Counted from the first letter of the stretch, positions 7,377 to 15,466 are shown. The stretch: DNA of 32,837 nucleotides from Streptomyces sp. ASQP_92 (GCF_025399895.1 NZ_JAODUA010000035.1:1-32837); one strand, 5' to 3'. Numbers and translations are program-made. The notes: generated by a model from the letters alone, not told the origin.

Positions 7377-8555
7377 CTACTCCGGGTTGTCCGGATGGAT
7401 GTTCAGGTCCGGCAGCAACCCCGGCAGGAGCGGGGGCAGCGTGACGTCCGGGACGGGCGGCTTGGCCGGCTTGGCGGGCGGGGCCGGGGTGGCGCTGCCC
7501 GTGCCCGGTTCGAACAGGCCGCCGGTGTTGCCGCCCAACAGGCCCTCGCTGGACGGGGAGCCGGAGGGCTGCTGCGGCTTTCCGCTCCGGCCGGGGGTGC
7601 TGTGGCCGGAGGCGGACGACGAGGACGGCGCGGACGGGCGGGTCGCCCCCGAGGTGCCGCCGGGGTGCGAGGTGTCCTGACGGGTGTGCGTCTTGGACGA
7701 CGTCTTGGGCAGCAGCGACTGAAGCGGCTTGACCTCTTGGTCTATGGCGGCGAAGACCGAGCTCACCTGGTTGCCGACGTCGCTCAGCTGGGGAGGCAGC
7801 TTTCCGCGGAGCTTGCTCCAGCTCTCGCGGTGGGCCTGGGAGAAGGAGTTCAGGGCCGCGATCGGGTCGAGCGAGCCGTCCCGGGCGTAGGCCTGGTGCA
7901 GGAGGCGGTGGGCCTCCGAAGCGTCGTGCTCCATGCCGGTGAGGGCGCGGCGGACCTCACCGAGCTGCTCGTGGTCGAGGTCGCCCGCGCGGCCCCGTTC
8001 CATCAGACGTCTCGCCTCCGAGAGCCGGGTCGAGGCCTGATCGAGGTAAAGCACTCCTCGGCTGGCGTCGTCGTCGGCCATGGTGAGCTTGAGGTCCTCC
8101 ATGCCCCGCTTCAGCCCGTACAGGGAATCACCGGGCAGGGCGTCGGAACTGGCAGCGGCCACGCCGCTGAACGCGCCCGCGGCCACACCGATGCTCAGTC
8201 CGCCCGCCGCAATGCCCTTGGACCAGCGGGAGCGGGGTCGCAATTTCCGGAGCGACGTCGCCCGGTGGGCGCCGCGGCCGGTCCGCTGCTCGGGCACCTG
8301 AGGGTCGGCGGCTGCGCCGCCGGCGAACATGCGCTCCATCTCGGCCATGAGCAGCGTGCGCTGCTCGACCTTGACCTGCGGGTCCATCTCCGGTTTCGGC
8401 AGTTCGCCGAGCCCACCCGCCAGGGTCAACAGCCTGCCGGTGTCGGCCTGTTCGGCCGCGCCGGTCTCGGGTGTCTCCTGGTCGGCCGCCGAGGCTTCTT
8501 CCAGGGCCTGGGCGAAGGCGTTCGCCCGCCGGTGCGCCGATACGTTCGCGATCAC
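7377..8555 (-). CDS. rsbN: RsbN, membrane anti-sigma factor for BldN
   Basis: A 392-residue protein with one transmembrane segment. The cytoplasmic N-terminus (about 1-110, ANVSAHRRANAFAQALEEA) would bind the sigma factor. It is followed by basic RKLRPRSRWSK, a hydrophobic Gly/Ala stretch at about 114-136 (GLSIGVAAGAFSGVAAAS), and an external DUF5667-like domain (GDSLYGLKRGMEDLKL...YLDQASTRLSEARRL). A long Ser/Pro/Gly-rich tail ends the protein. I prefer the GTG at 8555 because AGGAGGT sits 7 nt before it; the GTG at 8564 is too close. It lies directly downstream of bldN on the same strand, the known arrangement in Streptomyces, where RsbN holds BldN inactive until aerial growth. A BldN-like promoter is visible upstream. 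Confidence 0.92.
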   Translation of the reverse strand: MIANVSAHRRANAFAQALEEASAADQETPETGAAEQADTGRLLTLAGGLGELPKPEMDPQVKVEQRTLLMAEMERMFAGGAAADPQVPEQRTGRGAHRATSLRKLRPRSRWSKGIAAGGLSIGVAAGAFSGVAAASSDALPGDSLYGLKRGMEDLKLTMADDDASRGVLYLDQASTRLSEARRLMERGRAGDLDHEQLGEVRRALTGMEHDASEAHRLLHQAYARDGSLDPIAALNSFSQAHRESWSKLRGKLPPQLSDVGNQVSSVFAAIDQEVKPLQSLLPKTSSKTHTRQDTSHPGGTSGATRPSAPSSSSASGHSTPGRSGKPQQPSGSPSSEGLLGGNTGGLFEPGTGSATPAPPAKPAKPPVPDVTLPPLLPGLLPDLNIHPDNPE

Positions 8556-8685
8556 TGGCGGCACCTCCTCTCGTCATCACGGTCGACTCCCCAAGGGGCC
8601 TGGAAGGTTGCACGCCTTGAGCACATCCACACGATCGAGTGAGCGGCCATGGACATGGCGTGACCACAGGGAGCCTTCATCCCGC

Positions 8686-8714
8686 ACAACGACGGACGCG
8701 GCACTTGGGTTACG
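8686..8714 (-). promoter_or_regulatory. candidate BldN-dependent promoter of rsbN
   Basis: Read on the minus strand, CGTAAC (8714-8709) is followed after 17 bp by CGTTGT (8691-8686). This agrees with the BldN promoter consensus as I recall it (CGTAAC-like and CGTTGA-like boxes about 16-17 bp apart). It lies about 130 nt upstream of the rsbN start, in the bldN-rsbN gap. rsbN is known in Streptomyces to be a BldN target; the exact placement here is my inference. Confidence 0.55.
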
Positions 8715-8767
8715 GACGGAGGATGATCGGACCACAGCGTCATCGAGAGCTCACGGACGGTGAGTCG

Positions 8768-8788
8768 GACCCGCCGTTCGGGCGGGTC
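8768..8788 (-). terminator. hairpin after bldN
   Basis: A perfect 8-bp stem GACCCGCC/GGCGGGTC with a 5-nt loop, beginning 28 nt beyond the bldN stop. It would end or attenuate bldN transcripts ahead of the rsbN promoter. Confidence 0.65.
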
Positions 8789-8816
8789 GGCGGGTGGGGG
8801 CCGGGCGGGCCCTTGG

Positions 8817-9605
8817 TCAGCGGGCGTCGTCCGGCAGGAGCCGGGCCAGGGTGCGTACCGCCCGGTACTGGAGGGTCTTGATCGCGCCCTCGTTCTTGCC
8901 CATGACACGGGCGGTCTCGGCGACCGACAGGCCCTGGAGGAAGCGCAGGGTGACGCACTCCTGCTGCTGTGGATTGAGCTTGCGTACGGCTTCGAGCAGG
9001 GCGGCGTTGGAGAGCGACTCCAGGACGGAGTCCTCGGGGGAGCGCTCGACCTCGTTGGCGTCGAGCATTTCGCCGGTGGTCACTTCGAGCCGGAAACGGC
9101 TCGACTTGAAGTGGTCGGCGACCAGGTTGCGCGCGATCGTGACCAGCCAGGCGCCGAAGTCACGGCCCTGCCAGGTGAAGGTGGAGATCCGGCGCAGGGC
9201 GCGCAGGAACGTCTCGCTGGTGAGGTCCTCGGCCGTCGCCTTGCCGCCGACGCGGTAGTAGATGTAGCGGTAGACCGTGTCGCTGTACTGGTCGTACAGC
9301 CGGCCGAAGGCGTCGGCCTCGCCGGCCTGTGCGCGCTCGACGAGATCCATCATGCGGGCGCTGTCGCTGTCGGCGGTGGGCCGGCGGGCGGTGGGCGTCG
9401 CGGACGTGCCCGTGCTGCGGCCGCCGCTCCGTCTACCGACTGCGGCACCACCGTCGGCCAGGGCATAGCAGGGCCCGACGGGTGTTGCGGTGGCGAAGGC
9501 AGGGGCGCCGGCGTACGCGGTGGGGACGAAGACGCGCAAGCGGTCGACGACCGCCCCGCGCAGCGTAGCCAGGCCCGAGGCGTCAACCCCGACGTGTGGG
9601 TACAC
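8817..9605 (-). CDS. bldN: Developmental ECF-type sigma factor BldN with N-terminal pro-sequence
   Basis: A 262-residue sigma factor. Residues 1 to about 86 form a non-sigma extension (starting VYPHVGVDASGLATLRGAVVDRL). Region 2 begins near DLVERAQAGEADAFGRLYDQY and includes TAEDLTSETFLRALRRISTF. Region 4 includes LNPQQQECVTLRFLQGLSVAETARVMGKNEGAIKTLQYRAV. The roughly 86-residue extension is the known pro-sequence of pro-sigma-BldN, which is removed by proteolysis. It drives aerial-growth genes such as bldM and chaplins/rodlins, and is held by RsbN. I chose GTG 9605, preceded by GGGAG, over the ATG at 9659, which has no ribosome site; the shorter start also puts region 2 right at residue 87. 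The upstream gap holds a BldD-box-like palindrome. Confidence 0.95.
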   Translation of the reverse strand: MYPHVGVDASGLATLRGAVVDRLRVFVPTAYAGAPAFATATPVGPCYALADGGAAVGRRSGGRSTGTSATPTARRPTADSDSARMMDLVERAQAGEADAFGRLYDQYSDTVYRYIYYRVGGKATAEDLTSETFLRALRRISTFTWQGRDFGAWLVTIARNLVADHFKSSRFRLEVTTGEMLDANEVERSPEDSVLESLSNAALLEAVRKLNPQQQECVTLRFLQGLSVAETARVMGKNEGAIKTLQYRAVRTLARLLPDDAR

Positions 9606-9982
9606 GGGACTCCCAGAGGCAGAGCTTCCATCACGTGCAGTGCGGAACCGTTCACCCATCGTGGCGATGTGTGGGGTTCCGGATTGCGTCTGAGGAGAAT
9701 AACGCTTCGTGCAGGGAGCGCTACACCCAGTTGCTCAAATCGTCGATTCCGTCGCTTCTGTTACGTCTATGCGGCTGTTCAAGTCACACGTTGTGAGCAG
9801 AAAATGACCGAGTTGCTTTCGGTTCTGTCCGCGTCGGAGATCTCTTGTGCCCGGCTGCGGGCAACGGGGCAGGCGGGCCAAGGGGGGCGGGGCGAAACTC
9901 CCACAATCGAATATTCCGGCGGGCGGGGGCGGGCGGCGATCGCGGATGGCTGCGGACAGTGGCGAACGGGGGCCTTGGGGGC
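9606..9982 (-). promoter_or_regulatory. bldN upstream regulatory region
   Basis: About 375 bp with no credible gene and a locally lower GC content than its surroundings (for example the stretches around 9690-9810 and 9905-9920). It probably holds the bldN promoter(s). I see one BldD-like palindrome (listed separately). There is also a partial match to a BldN-type promoter on the minus strand around 9766-9743 (CGTAAC, then CGATTT after 17 bp), which would mean autoregulation but is weak. Confidence 0.5.
9784..9796. promoter_or_regulatory. candidate BldD operator upstream of bldN
   Basis: TCACACGTTGTGA is an inverted repeat with TCACA/TGTGA arms. It matches the outer positions of the BldD consensus as I recall it (tnACnC(A/T)GnGTnA) and differs only in the two central bases. 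bldN is an established direct BldD target in S. coelicolor. The site lies about 180 bp upstream of the GTG start. Confidence 0.5.
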
Positions 9983-10444
9983 GCCGGGGTTCCCCGCGCC
10001 CCCTGGAACCCCGAGTCCGTCTGCGAGCCGCAGGTGGCTGGTCGCGCAGTTCCCCGCGCCCCTGAAAGCCCGCCTTCGACTGGGGGCCGTGCGTGGTTGC
10101 TCGCGCAGTTCCTCGCGCCCCTGGAAACCCGCCCTCGGCTGCGGGCCGTGCGTGGTTGCTCGCGCAGTTCCTCGCGCCCCTTAACTGCTCGGTGCTGGCC
10201 CGCACGGTGCACCTCAGCCTGTCCGGCGATTGAGGACGAGCGCCCTTCAGGCGCGATCGGGGCCTGGGGCGGAGCCCCGGGAAGCCCGGCTTTCGGGTGC
10301 GGGTCGTGCGTGGCTGGTCGCGCAGTTCCTCGCGCCCCTGGCAGTACTGGTGCTGGCCCGCATCGAGGCATTTCAGCCCGTCCGGCGATTGAGGACGAGC
10401 GCCCTTAAGGCGCGATACGGGGTCCGGGGCGGAGCCCCGGGGGG
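9983..10444 (-). repeat. composite intergenic repeat array B (co-directional with the HAD-IB gene)
   Basis: Read on the minus strand from the HAD-IB stop, there is a CCGGGGC-GGA-GCCCCGG hairpin 4 nt past the stop, part of a first 67-bp module (10373-10440), then one short unit (10320-10338). A second hairpin-plus-module follows (10214-10278), then short units at 10162-10180, 10103-10121, 10044-10062 and a degraded one near 9983-10002. The period is 59 bp. Module order and polarity relative to the preceding gene are the same as in arrays A, C and D. No gene is supported inside it. Confidence 0.87.
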
Positions 10445-11395
10445 TCAGCGGCGGCGGCGGTGCAGGGCGACGGCCGCGGCCGTGCCGCCCGCCAGCGCGC
10501 CCACCCCGGCGGCGGCCGGGATGCCGACCTTCGCGGCCTTGCGGCCGGTGCGGTAGTCCCGCAGCCGCCACTCACGCTCGCGCGCGTACTTGCGGAGTTT
10601 GGCGTCGGGGTTGATGGCGTAGGGGTGGCCCACGAGCGAGAGCATCGGGATGTCGTTGTGCGAATCGCTGTACGCGGCGCAGCGGTTCAGGTCGAGTCCC
10701 TCGGCGGCGGCCAGGGCCCGGACGGCCTCGGCCTTGGCGGGCCCGTGCAGGGGCTCGCCCACCAGGCGTCCCGTATAGACGCCGTCCACGGACTCGGCGA
10801 CCGTGCCGAGGGCGCCGGTCAGGCCGAGGCGGCGGGCGATGATCGTGGCGGTCTCGACCGGGGCGGCCGTCACCAGCCAGACCTTCTGGCCCGCGTCGAG
10901 GTGGGCCTGGGCCAGCGCGCGGGTGCCGGGCCAGATGCGGTCGGCCATGTACTCGTCGTAGATCTCCTCGCCGATCGACATCAGCTCGGAGACGCGGTGG
11001 CCCTTGACGATGGACAGCGCGCTGTCGCGGGCGTCCTGCATGTGCTCGGGGTCCTCGACGCCGGCCAGCCGGAACCAGGCCTGCTGCCAGGCGAAGCGGG
11101 CGAGTTCGCGGCGCTGGAAGAACTGCCTCTTGTAGAGGCCCCGGCCGAAGTGGAAGAGGGCGGCGCCCTGCATCACGGTGTTGTCGAGGTCGAAGAAGGC
11201 GGCGGCGAGAGCGTCCCCGTGGACGGGGAACTCGGGCTCCGGCGGGAACTCGTCGGCCCGCGCGTGCGCCGGTTCCACCAGCGCCGCGAGTTCCAGCGAG
11301 GACTTGCGGGCTGCCTCGGCTGCGGCCTCGCCGGCCAGCACGCTGCGTGCTGTCGCCGAGGGCCTACGACGGGTGAGCCATCCCAGTGCGGCCAT
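10445..11395 (-). CDS. HAD-IB family hydrolase with C-terminal membrane segment
   Basis: A 316-residue protein of the SerB-like HAD subfamily IB (the group that includes actinobacterial 'SerB1'). Motif I is AAAFFDLDNTVMQGAALFHFG with the DxDxT core. Motif II lies in WLVTAAPVETATIIARRLG, and motif III/IV in GPAKAEAVRALAAAEGLDLNRCAAYSDSHNDIPML (Lys and the DSHND metal Asp pair). The C-terminus GIPAAAGVGALAGGTAAAVAL followed by HRRRR looks like a tail anchor. A phosphomonoester such as phosphoserine or a lysophospholipid head group is possible; the substrate is unknown. I chose ATG 11395 (MAALGWLTRRRP); an in-frame extension to 11524 would add 43 residues of unlikely sequence. Divergent from the glutaredoxin-like gene. 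The stop runs straight into array B. Confidence 0.85.
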   Translation of the reverse strand: MAALGWLTRRRPSATARSVLAGEAAAEAARKSSLELAALVEPAHARADEFPPEPEFPVHGDALAAAFFDLDNTVMQGAALFHFGRGLYKRQFFQRRELARFAWQQAWFRLAGVEDPEHMQDARDSALSIVKGHRVSELMSIGEEIYDEYMADRIWPGTRALAQAHLDAGQKVWLVTAAPVETATIIARRLGLTGALGTVAESVDGVYTGRLVGEPLHGPAKAEAVRALAAAEGLDLNRCAAYSDSHNDIPMLSLVGHPYAINPDAKLRKYAREREWRLRDYRTGRKAAKVGIPAAAGVGALAGGTAAAVALHRRRR

Positions 11396-11532
11396 GCCGT
11401 GAGCATAGCCAGTCTGTTCGGGCCCGCCCGACGCGCCGGGGATGCGATGGCATGAACTCTGCCGGGCCATCGCGTTAAACGGACGATCCGGGCGTATGGG
11501 TCCGGCCCTGCCGGGGTTGGACAATGGAAGGC

Positions 11533-11817
11533 ATGAGTCCCTTGCTGCGACGTACGAGGAAGCCGGGCGGGAACCCTGCCGACCGGGTGGTCACGCTGAT
11601 CGGTAAGCCCGGTTGTCATCTGTGCGACGACGCCCAGGAGGTGATCGAGGCCGTGTGCGCCGAGACGGGCGCGTCCTGGGAGAAGAAGGACATCACCCAG
11701 GACGAGGCGCTGTACAAGGAGTACTGGGAGCAGATCCCGGTCGTGCTGGTCGACGGCGAGCAGCACACCTTCTGGCGCGTGGACCCGGTGCGTCTCAAGG
11801 GGGCACTGGCCGGCTGA
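11533..11817 (+). CDS. glutaredoxin-family protein
   Basis: A 94-residue thioredoxin-fold protein of the DUF836/glutaredoxin-like group. The redox motif is CHLC near residues 27-30 in VTLIGKPGCHLCDDAQEVIEAV. The cis-Pro element is QIPVVLVDGEQHTFWRV, where IPVV matches the TVP-type turn. It is likely a small cytoplasmic thiol-disulfide protein. Two in-frame ATGs exist, 11524 and 11533; GACAAT immediately upstream looks like a -10 with a leaderless ATG at 11533, so I used that, but 11524 is equally open. Located between a HAD gene and the Rex redox repressor, a conserved association in Streptomyces (from memory). Confidence 0.85.
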   Translation: MSPLLRRTRKPGGNPADRVVTLIGKPGCHLCDDAQEVIEAVCAETGASWEKKDITQDEALYKEYWEQIPVVLVDGEQHTFWRVDPVRLKGALAG

Positions 11818-12141
11818 ACCAGGAGTGGTTCCGGGCTCGGTGCTGAACTGGCGATTGGTGGGGATCGCGATGGTTGCGGTTACCATCAAGGGTCGTTTTG
11901 CCGTGGTTCGGGGGTATCGCTGTGAGGAGAGTGTGCGGCTTTGCCCCCTTCGGGTCCTGAACGGACTGAACCCGTCCGTGGTTCCGCGATCGCGGCATCG
12001 ACTCGCGTGAGCCCGGTCACTTTGCTCGGACAAAGCGGACACCATCTTTGTGCACGCGTTCACAAAGACATAGCCTGCATCCGACGGGGCGGCCCTGCGC
12101 CATGTGGCCGCCTACAGCCCCGCTCATCCCGCAGGAGCACC
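11818..12141 (+). promoter_or_regulatory. rex leader and promoter region
   Basis: A 324-bp non-coding gap before rex. It carries a Rex operator at 12049-12064 and a plausible promoter overlapping it: -35-like TTGTGC (12048-12053), 17 bp, then -10-like TAGCCT (12071-12076). This leaves about 60 nt of leader before the GTG of rex. Earlier bases (11870-11930, GTTGCGGTTACCATC and flanks) are relatively AT-rich and could hold another promoter. No RNA gene is recognised. Confidence 0.6.
12049..12064. promoter_or_regulatory. Rex operator (ROP)
   Basis: TGTGCACGCGTTCACA differs at one base from the perfect Rex palindrome TGTGAACGCGTTCACA and lies across the probable -35/spacer of the rex promoter. 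Rex binds this when the NADH/NAD+ ratio is low and releases it when NADH rises. The site predicts autoregulation of rex and redox control of the downstream hem genes. Confidence 0.93.
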
Positions 12142-12912
12142 GTGGCAACTGGCCGAACTCACCGACCGGCGACCCGAAGCCGAGGAATCCCCGAGGCCAC
12201 CGTCGCCAGGCTTCCGCTGTATCTGCGTGCGCTCACGGGACTCTCGGAGCGCTCCGTGCCGACGGTCTCCTCCGAGGAACTCGCGGCCGCCGCGGGGGTC
12301 AACTCCGCGAAGCTGCGCAAGGACTTCTCCTACCTCGGCTCGTACGGCACCCGTGGCGTGGGCTACGACGTCGAGTATCTCGTCTACCAGATCTCCCGTG
12401 AACTGGGTCTGACCCAGGACTGGCCGGTTGTGATCGTCGGTATCGGTAACCTCGGCGCCGCGCTCGCCAACTACGGCGGCTTCGCCTCGCGCGGTTTCCG
12501 GGTCGCGGCCCTCATAGACGCCGACCCGGCGATGGCCGGAAAGCCCGTGGCCGGGATGCCGGTGCAGCACACCGACGAGCTGGAGAAGATCATCAGCGAG
12601 AACGGGGTCTCGATCGGGGTCATCGCGACTCCGGCGGGCGCCGCTCAGCAGGTCTGCGAGCGTCTGGTCGCGGCCGGGGTGACCTCCATCCTCAACTTCG
12701 CGCCGACCGTTCTGTCGGTGCCCGAGGGTGTCGACGTGCGCAAGGTCGACCTCTCCATCGAGCTCCAGATCCTCGCCTTCCACGAGCAGCGCAAGGCCGG
12801 CGAGGAAGCGGCCGTCGCCGAGGCCGCCGCCGCCGTGGTGCCGCCGGTGCGCGCCGCGAACCATGGCCGGAAGGGACCGGACGGGGATCTGCCCGCCGTG
12901 ATGCCGGCATGA
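12142..12912 (+). CDS. rex: redox-sensing transcriptional repressor Rex
   Basis: A 256-residue regulator. The N-terminal winged helix (about residues 8-75) includes IPEATVARLPLYLRALTGL and VNSAKLRKDFSYLGSYGTRGVGYDVEYL. The Rossmann domain starts at VVIVGIGNLGAALANYGGF (GxGxxG), followed by ALIDADPAMAGKPVAGM and the C-terminal domain-swap helix LSIELQILAFHEQRKA. Rex senses the NADH/NAD+ ratio and represses respiratory and hem genes. GTG 12142 gives the MATGRTHRPATRSRG start I remember for S. coelicolor Rex; a longer in-frame reading upstream would cover the operator and is wrong. Its stop overlaps the hemA start (ATGA), so it heads the rex-hemACD operon. The tail after residue 225 is Ala-rich. 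Confidence 0.96.
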   Translation: MATGRTHRPATRSRGIPEATVARLPLYLRALTGLSERSVPTVSSEELAAAAGVNSAKLRKDFSYLGSYGTRGVGYDVEYLVYQISRELGLTQDWPVVIVGIGNLGAALANYGGFASRGFRVAALIDADPAMAGKPVAGMPVQHTDELEKIISENGVSIGVIATPAGAAQQVCERLVAAGVTSILNFAPTVLSVPEGVDVRKVDLSIELQILAFHEQRKAGEEAAVAEAAAAVVPPVRAANHGRKGPDGDLPAVMPA

Positions 12913-14510
12913 GCCTTCTGGTCGTCGGCCTCAGCCACCGCAGCGCCCCGGTCAGCGTCCTGGAGCGGGCCTCCCTGTCCGCGGACGCGCAGGCCAAGCT
13001 GCTCCACGACACCCTCGCCGCCGAGCCCGCGGCCGAGGCCGCCGTGCTCGCCACCTGCAACCGCATCGAGCTGTACGCGGACGTGGACAAGTTCCACGCC
13101 GGTGTCGCCGAGCTCTCCACGCTGCTCGCCCAGCACAGCGGCGTCGGCCTGGAGGAGCTCACCCCTTATCTGTACGTGCACTACGAGGACCGGGCCGTCC
13201 ACCACCTCTTCTCGGTGGCCTGCGGCCTCGACTCGATGGTGGTCGGCGAGGGCCAGATCCTCGGCCAGATCAAGGACACCCTGGCGCTCGGGCAGGAACT
13301 GCACACCGCCGGGCGGTTGTTGAACGATCTGTTCCAGCAGGCGCTGCGGGTCGGCAAGCGCGCCCACAGCGAGACCGGCATCGACCGGGCCGGGCAGTCG
13401 CTCGTCACCTTCGGTCTGGAGCAGCTCGCCGCGGGCGCGGCCGTCGAGGGCTGGGCCAAGGGCAAGCGGGCGCTGGTCATCGGCGCCGGTTCCATGTCCT
13501 CGCTCGCCGCCGCGACGCTGAGCCGGATCGGCGTCGAGGAGATCGTGGTCGCCAACCGGACGCACGCCCGCGCCGAGCGGCTCGTGGAGATCCTCGGCGA
13601 GTCGGGCACCGCCGCGCGCGCCGTGGCGATGGGCGACGTCGCACGCGAACTGACACGAGTCGACATCGCGGTCTCCTGTACGGGGGCCACGGGCCTGGTG
13701 CTGACCGGTGACGCGGTCGCCGAGGCGGTGGGCGAGAGCCTCACCGAGCCCGCGCCGGCCGCTCCGGTGGACGCCGCCGCGGTCATGGGGTGTCCCGTGG
13801 GCCTGACCGGCACGGCGGCCGCGGGTGCCGCGGTGGCCGGGTTCGGGGTGGTCGACGAGGCGCTCAGGGCCGATGGCGCGGCCGCCGCGACGCCGGGTAC
13901 CGACGCCGACTCCCTTGAGTTGCACGGCAGTTGGGCCGAGAACACCCAGCGGCGCATCTCGCGGGACCGCCGCGACATCCCCGTACAGGCCGGGCCCGTG
14001 AAGCTGGCGCTGCTCGACCTGGCGATGCCGCGGGACATCGACGCCGCCGTGCACCGGGTGTCCGGGGTGCGGCTCGTCGACATCGAGTCGCTCGCCGACG
14101 CATCCGCCGACGCCCCGATGGCCGCCGACGTGGACCAGGTGCGCGCGATCGTCTCCGACGAGGTGGCCGCGTTCGGCGCCGCCCAGCGGGCCGCGCACAT
14201 CACGCCCACCGTCGTCGCGCTGCGCGCCATGGCCGCCGAGGTGGTGGCCGGTGAGGTCGCGCGCCTGGAGGGCCGGCTGCCGGACCTCGACGACAAGCAG
14301 CGCTCCGAGGTCACCCAGACCGTGCGCCGCGTCGTCGACAAGCTCCTGCACGCGCCGACCGTGCGGATCAAGCAGCTCGCCGCCGAGCCCGGCGGCGCCG
14401 GTTACGCGGACGCGCTGCGCACTCTCTTCGACCTCGACCCCGAGACGGTGGCCGCCGTCTCCCGGGCCGATCTGAACGACGCCGATGTCAAGAACCGAGG
14501 GCGGTCATGA
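12909..14510 (+). CDS. hemA: glutamyl-tRNA reductase
   Basis: A 533-residue enzyme that reduces Glu-tRNA(Glu) to glutamate-1-semialdehyde, the first committed step of C5 tetrapyrrole synthesis. The catalytic Cys is residue 50 in ATCNRIELY. GEGQILGQIKD, the NADPH loop LVIGAGSMSSLAA, VVANRTHARAERL and LLDLAMPRDIDAAV follow in order, with a C-terminal dimerisation domain (VRRVVDKLLHAPTVRIKQLA). It is over 100 residues longer than the E. coli enzyme because of an Ala/Gly/Asp-rich insertion at about residues 270-360, between the NADPH domain strands. Start ATG overlaps the rex stop, and the end overlaps hemC (ATGA): tight translational coupling. Expected to be induced when Rex leaves its operator. 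Confidence 0.97.
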   Translation: MSLLVVGLSHRSAPVSVLERASLSADAQAKLLHDTLAAEPAAEAAVLATCNRIELYADVDKFHAGVAELSTLLAQHSGVGLEELTPYLYVHYEDRAVHHLFSVACGLDSMVVGEGQILGQIKDTLALGQELHTAGRLLNDLFQQALRVGKRAHSETGIDRAGQSLVTFGLEQLAAGAAVEGWAKGKRALVIGAGSMSSLAAATLSRIGVEEIVVANRTHARAERLVEILGESGTAARAVAMGDVARELTRVDIAVSCTGATGLVLTGDAVAEAVGESLTEPAPAAPVDAAAVMGCPVGLTGTAAAGAAVAGFGVVDEALRADGAAAATPGTDADSLELHGSWAENTQRRISRDRRDIPVQAGPVKLALLDLAMPRDIDAAVHRVSGVRLVDIESLADASADAPMAADVDQVRAIVSDEVAAFGAAQRAAHITPTVVALRAMAAEVVAGEVARLEGRLPDLDDKQRSEVTQTVRRVVDKLLHAPTVRIKQLAAEPGGAGYADALRTLFDLDPETVAAVSRADLNDADVKNRGRS

Positions 14511-15466
14511 CCGAGAAAGCACTGAGACTCGGGACCAGGCGCAGCAAGCTCGCCATGGCCCAGTCCGGCCATGTGGCCGACGCCGTACGGCAGTTGACCG
14601 GCCGCCGCGTCGAGCTGGTGGAGATCACCACGTACGGCGACACCTCGCGCGAGCACCTCGCGCAGATCGGCGGCACCGGCGTGTTCGTCGTGGCGCTGCG
14701 TGACGCGCTGCTGCGCGGCGAGGTCGACTTCGCGGTGCACTCCCTCAAGGACCTGCCGACCGCCCGCCACCCCGACCTGGTGCTCGCCGCGGTGCCGGTC
14801 CGCGAGGACCCGCGCGACGTGCTGGTCGCCCGCGACGGGCTGACCTTCGCCGAACTCCCGGACGGCGCCCGTGTGGGCACCGGTTCGCCGCGGCGGATGG
14901 CGCAGCTCAACGCGTACGCCCGCAGCCACGGGATGACGATCGAGACCGTGCCGATCCGCGGCAACATCGACACCCGCGTCGGATACGTCACCAAGGGCGA
15001 GCTCGACGCGGTGGTCCTGGCCGCCGCGGGACTCAACCGCATCGGCCGCTCCGACGTCGTGACCGAGTCCCTGTCGGTCGACACCGTTTTGCCCGCCCCC
15101 GGCCAGGGGGCCCTGGCGATCGAGTGCACGGCAGCCAATGCCGACCTCGCCGCCGTGCTCGCCGAGCTCGACGACCCCTTCACCCGGGTCGCCGTGACCG
15201 CCGAGCGATCCCTGCTCGCCGCCCTGGAGGCCGGTTGCAGCGCACCTGTTGGCGCGCTGGCCGACCTGCTGGACGACGGCCAGACTGTTCATGAGATGCG
15301 CCTGCGCGGAGTGGTCGGCAACCCCGACGGTTCCTCGCTGGTGCAGCTGTCCACCACCGGTCCCGTACCAACGTCGCACGACGAAGCGATGGCCCTCGGA
15401 CGCGAACTCGCGGACGAGATGCTCGCCAAGGGTGCGGCCGGTCTTATGGGGGAGCGAGCACTTTGA
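14507..15466 (+). CDS. hemC: porphobilinogen deaminase (hydroxymethylbilane synthase)
   Basis: A 319-residue enzyme joining four porphobilinogens into hydroxymethylbilane. Visible: RLGTRRSKLAMAQSGHVADAV at the N-terminus, VHSLKDLPT with the Asp/Lys/Arg-rich active site, GTGSPRRMAQLNAY, RGNIDTRVGYV, LPAPGQGALAIE, and the dipyrromethane-cofactor Cys at about residue 244 in EAGCSAPVGA. Length matches the family. ATG overlaps the hemA stop; the stop overlaps the TTG start of the next gene. Cytoplasmic, in the rex-hem operon. Confidence 0.97.
   Translation: MTEKALRLGTRRSKLAMAQSGHVADAVRQLTGRRVELVEITTYGDTSREHLAQIGGTGVFVVALRDALLRGEVDFAVHSLKDLPTARHPDLVLAAVPVREDPRDVLVARDGLTFAELPDGARVGTGSPRRMAQLNAYARSHGMTIETVPIRGNIDTRVGYVTKGELDAVVLAAAGLNRIGRSDVVTESLSVDTVLPAPGQGALAIECTAANADLAAVLAELDDPFTRVAVTAERSLLAALEAGCSAPVGALADLLDDGQTVHEMRLRGVVGNPDGSSLVQLSTTGPVPTSHDEAMALGRELADEMLAKGAAGLMGERAL

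Noticed and set aside
9606..9659. Longer bldN start at ATG 9659
   Set aside because: No ribosome site precedes it, while the GTG at 9605 has GGGAG and gives the known pro-sequence length.
11941..12141. Longer Rex start upstream of 12142
   Set aside because: The extension would translate across the Rex operator and promoter and is not like Rex N-termini.
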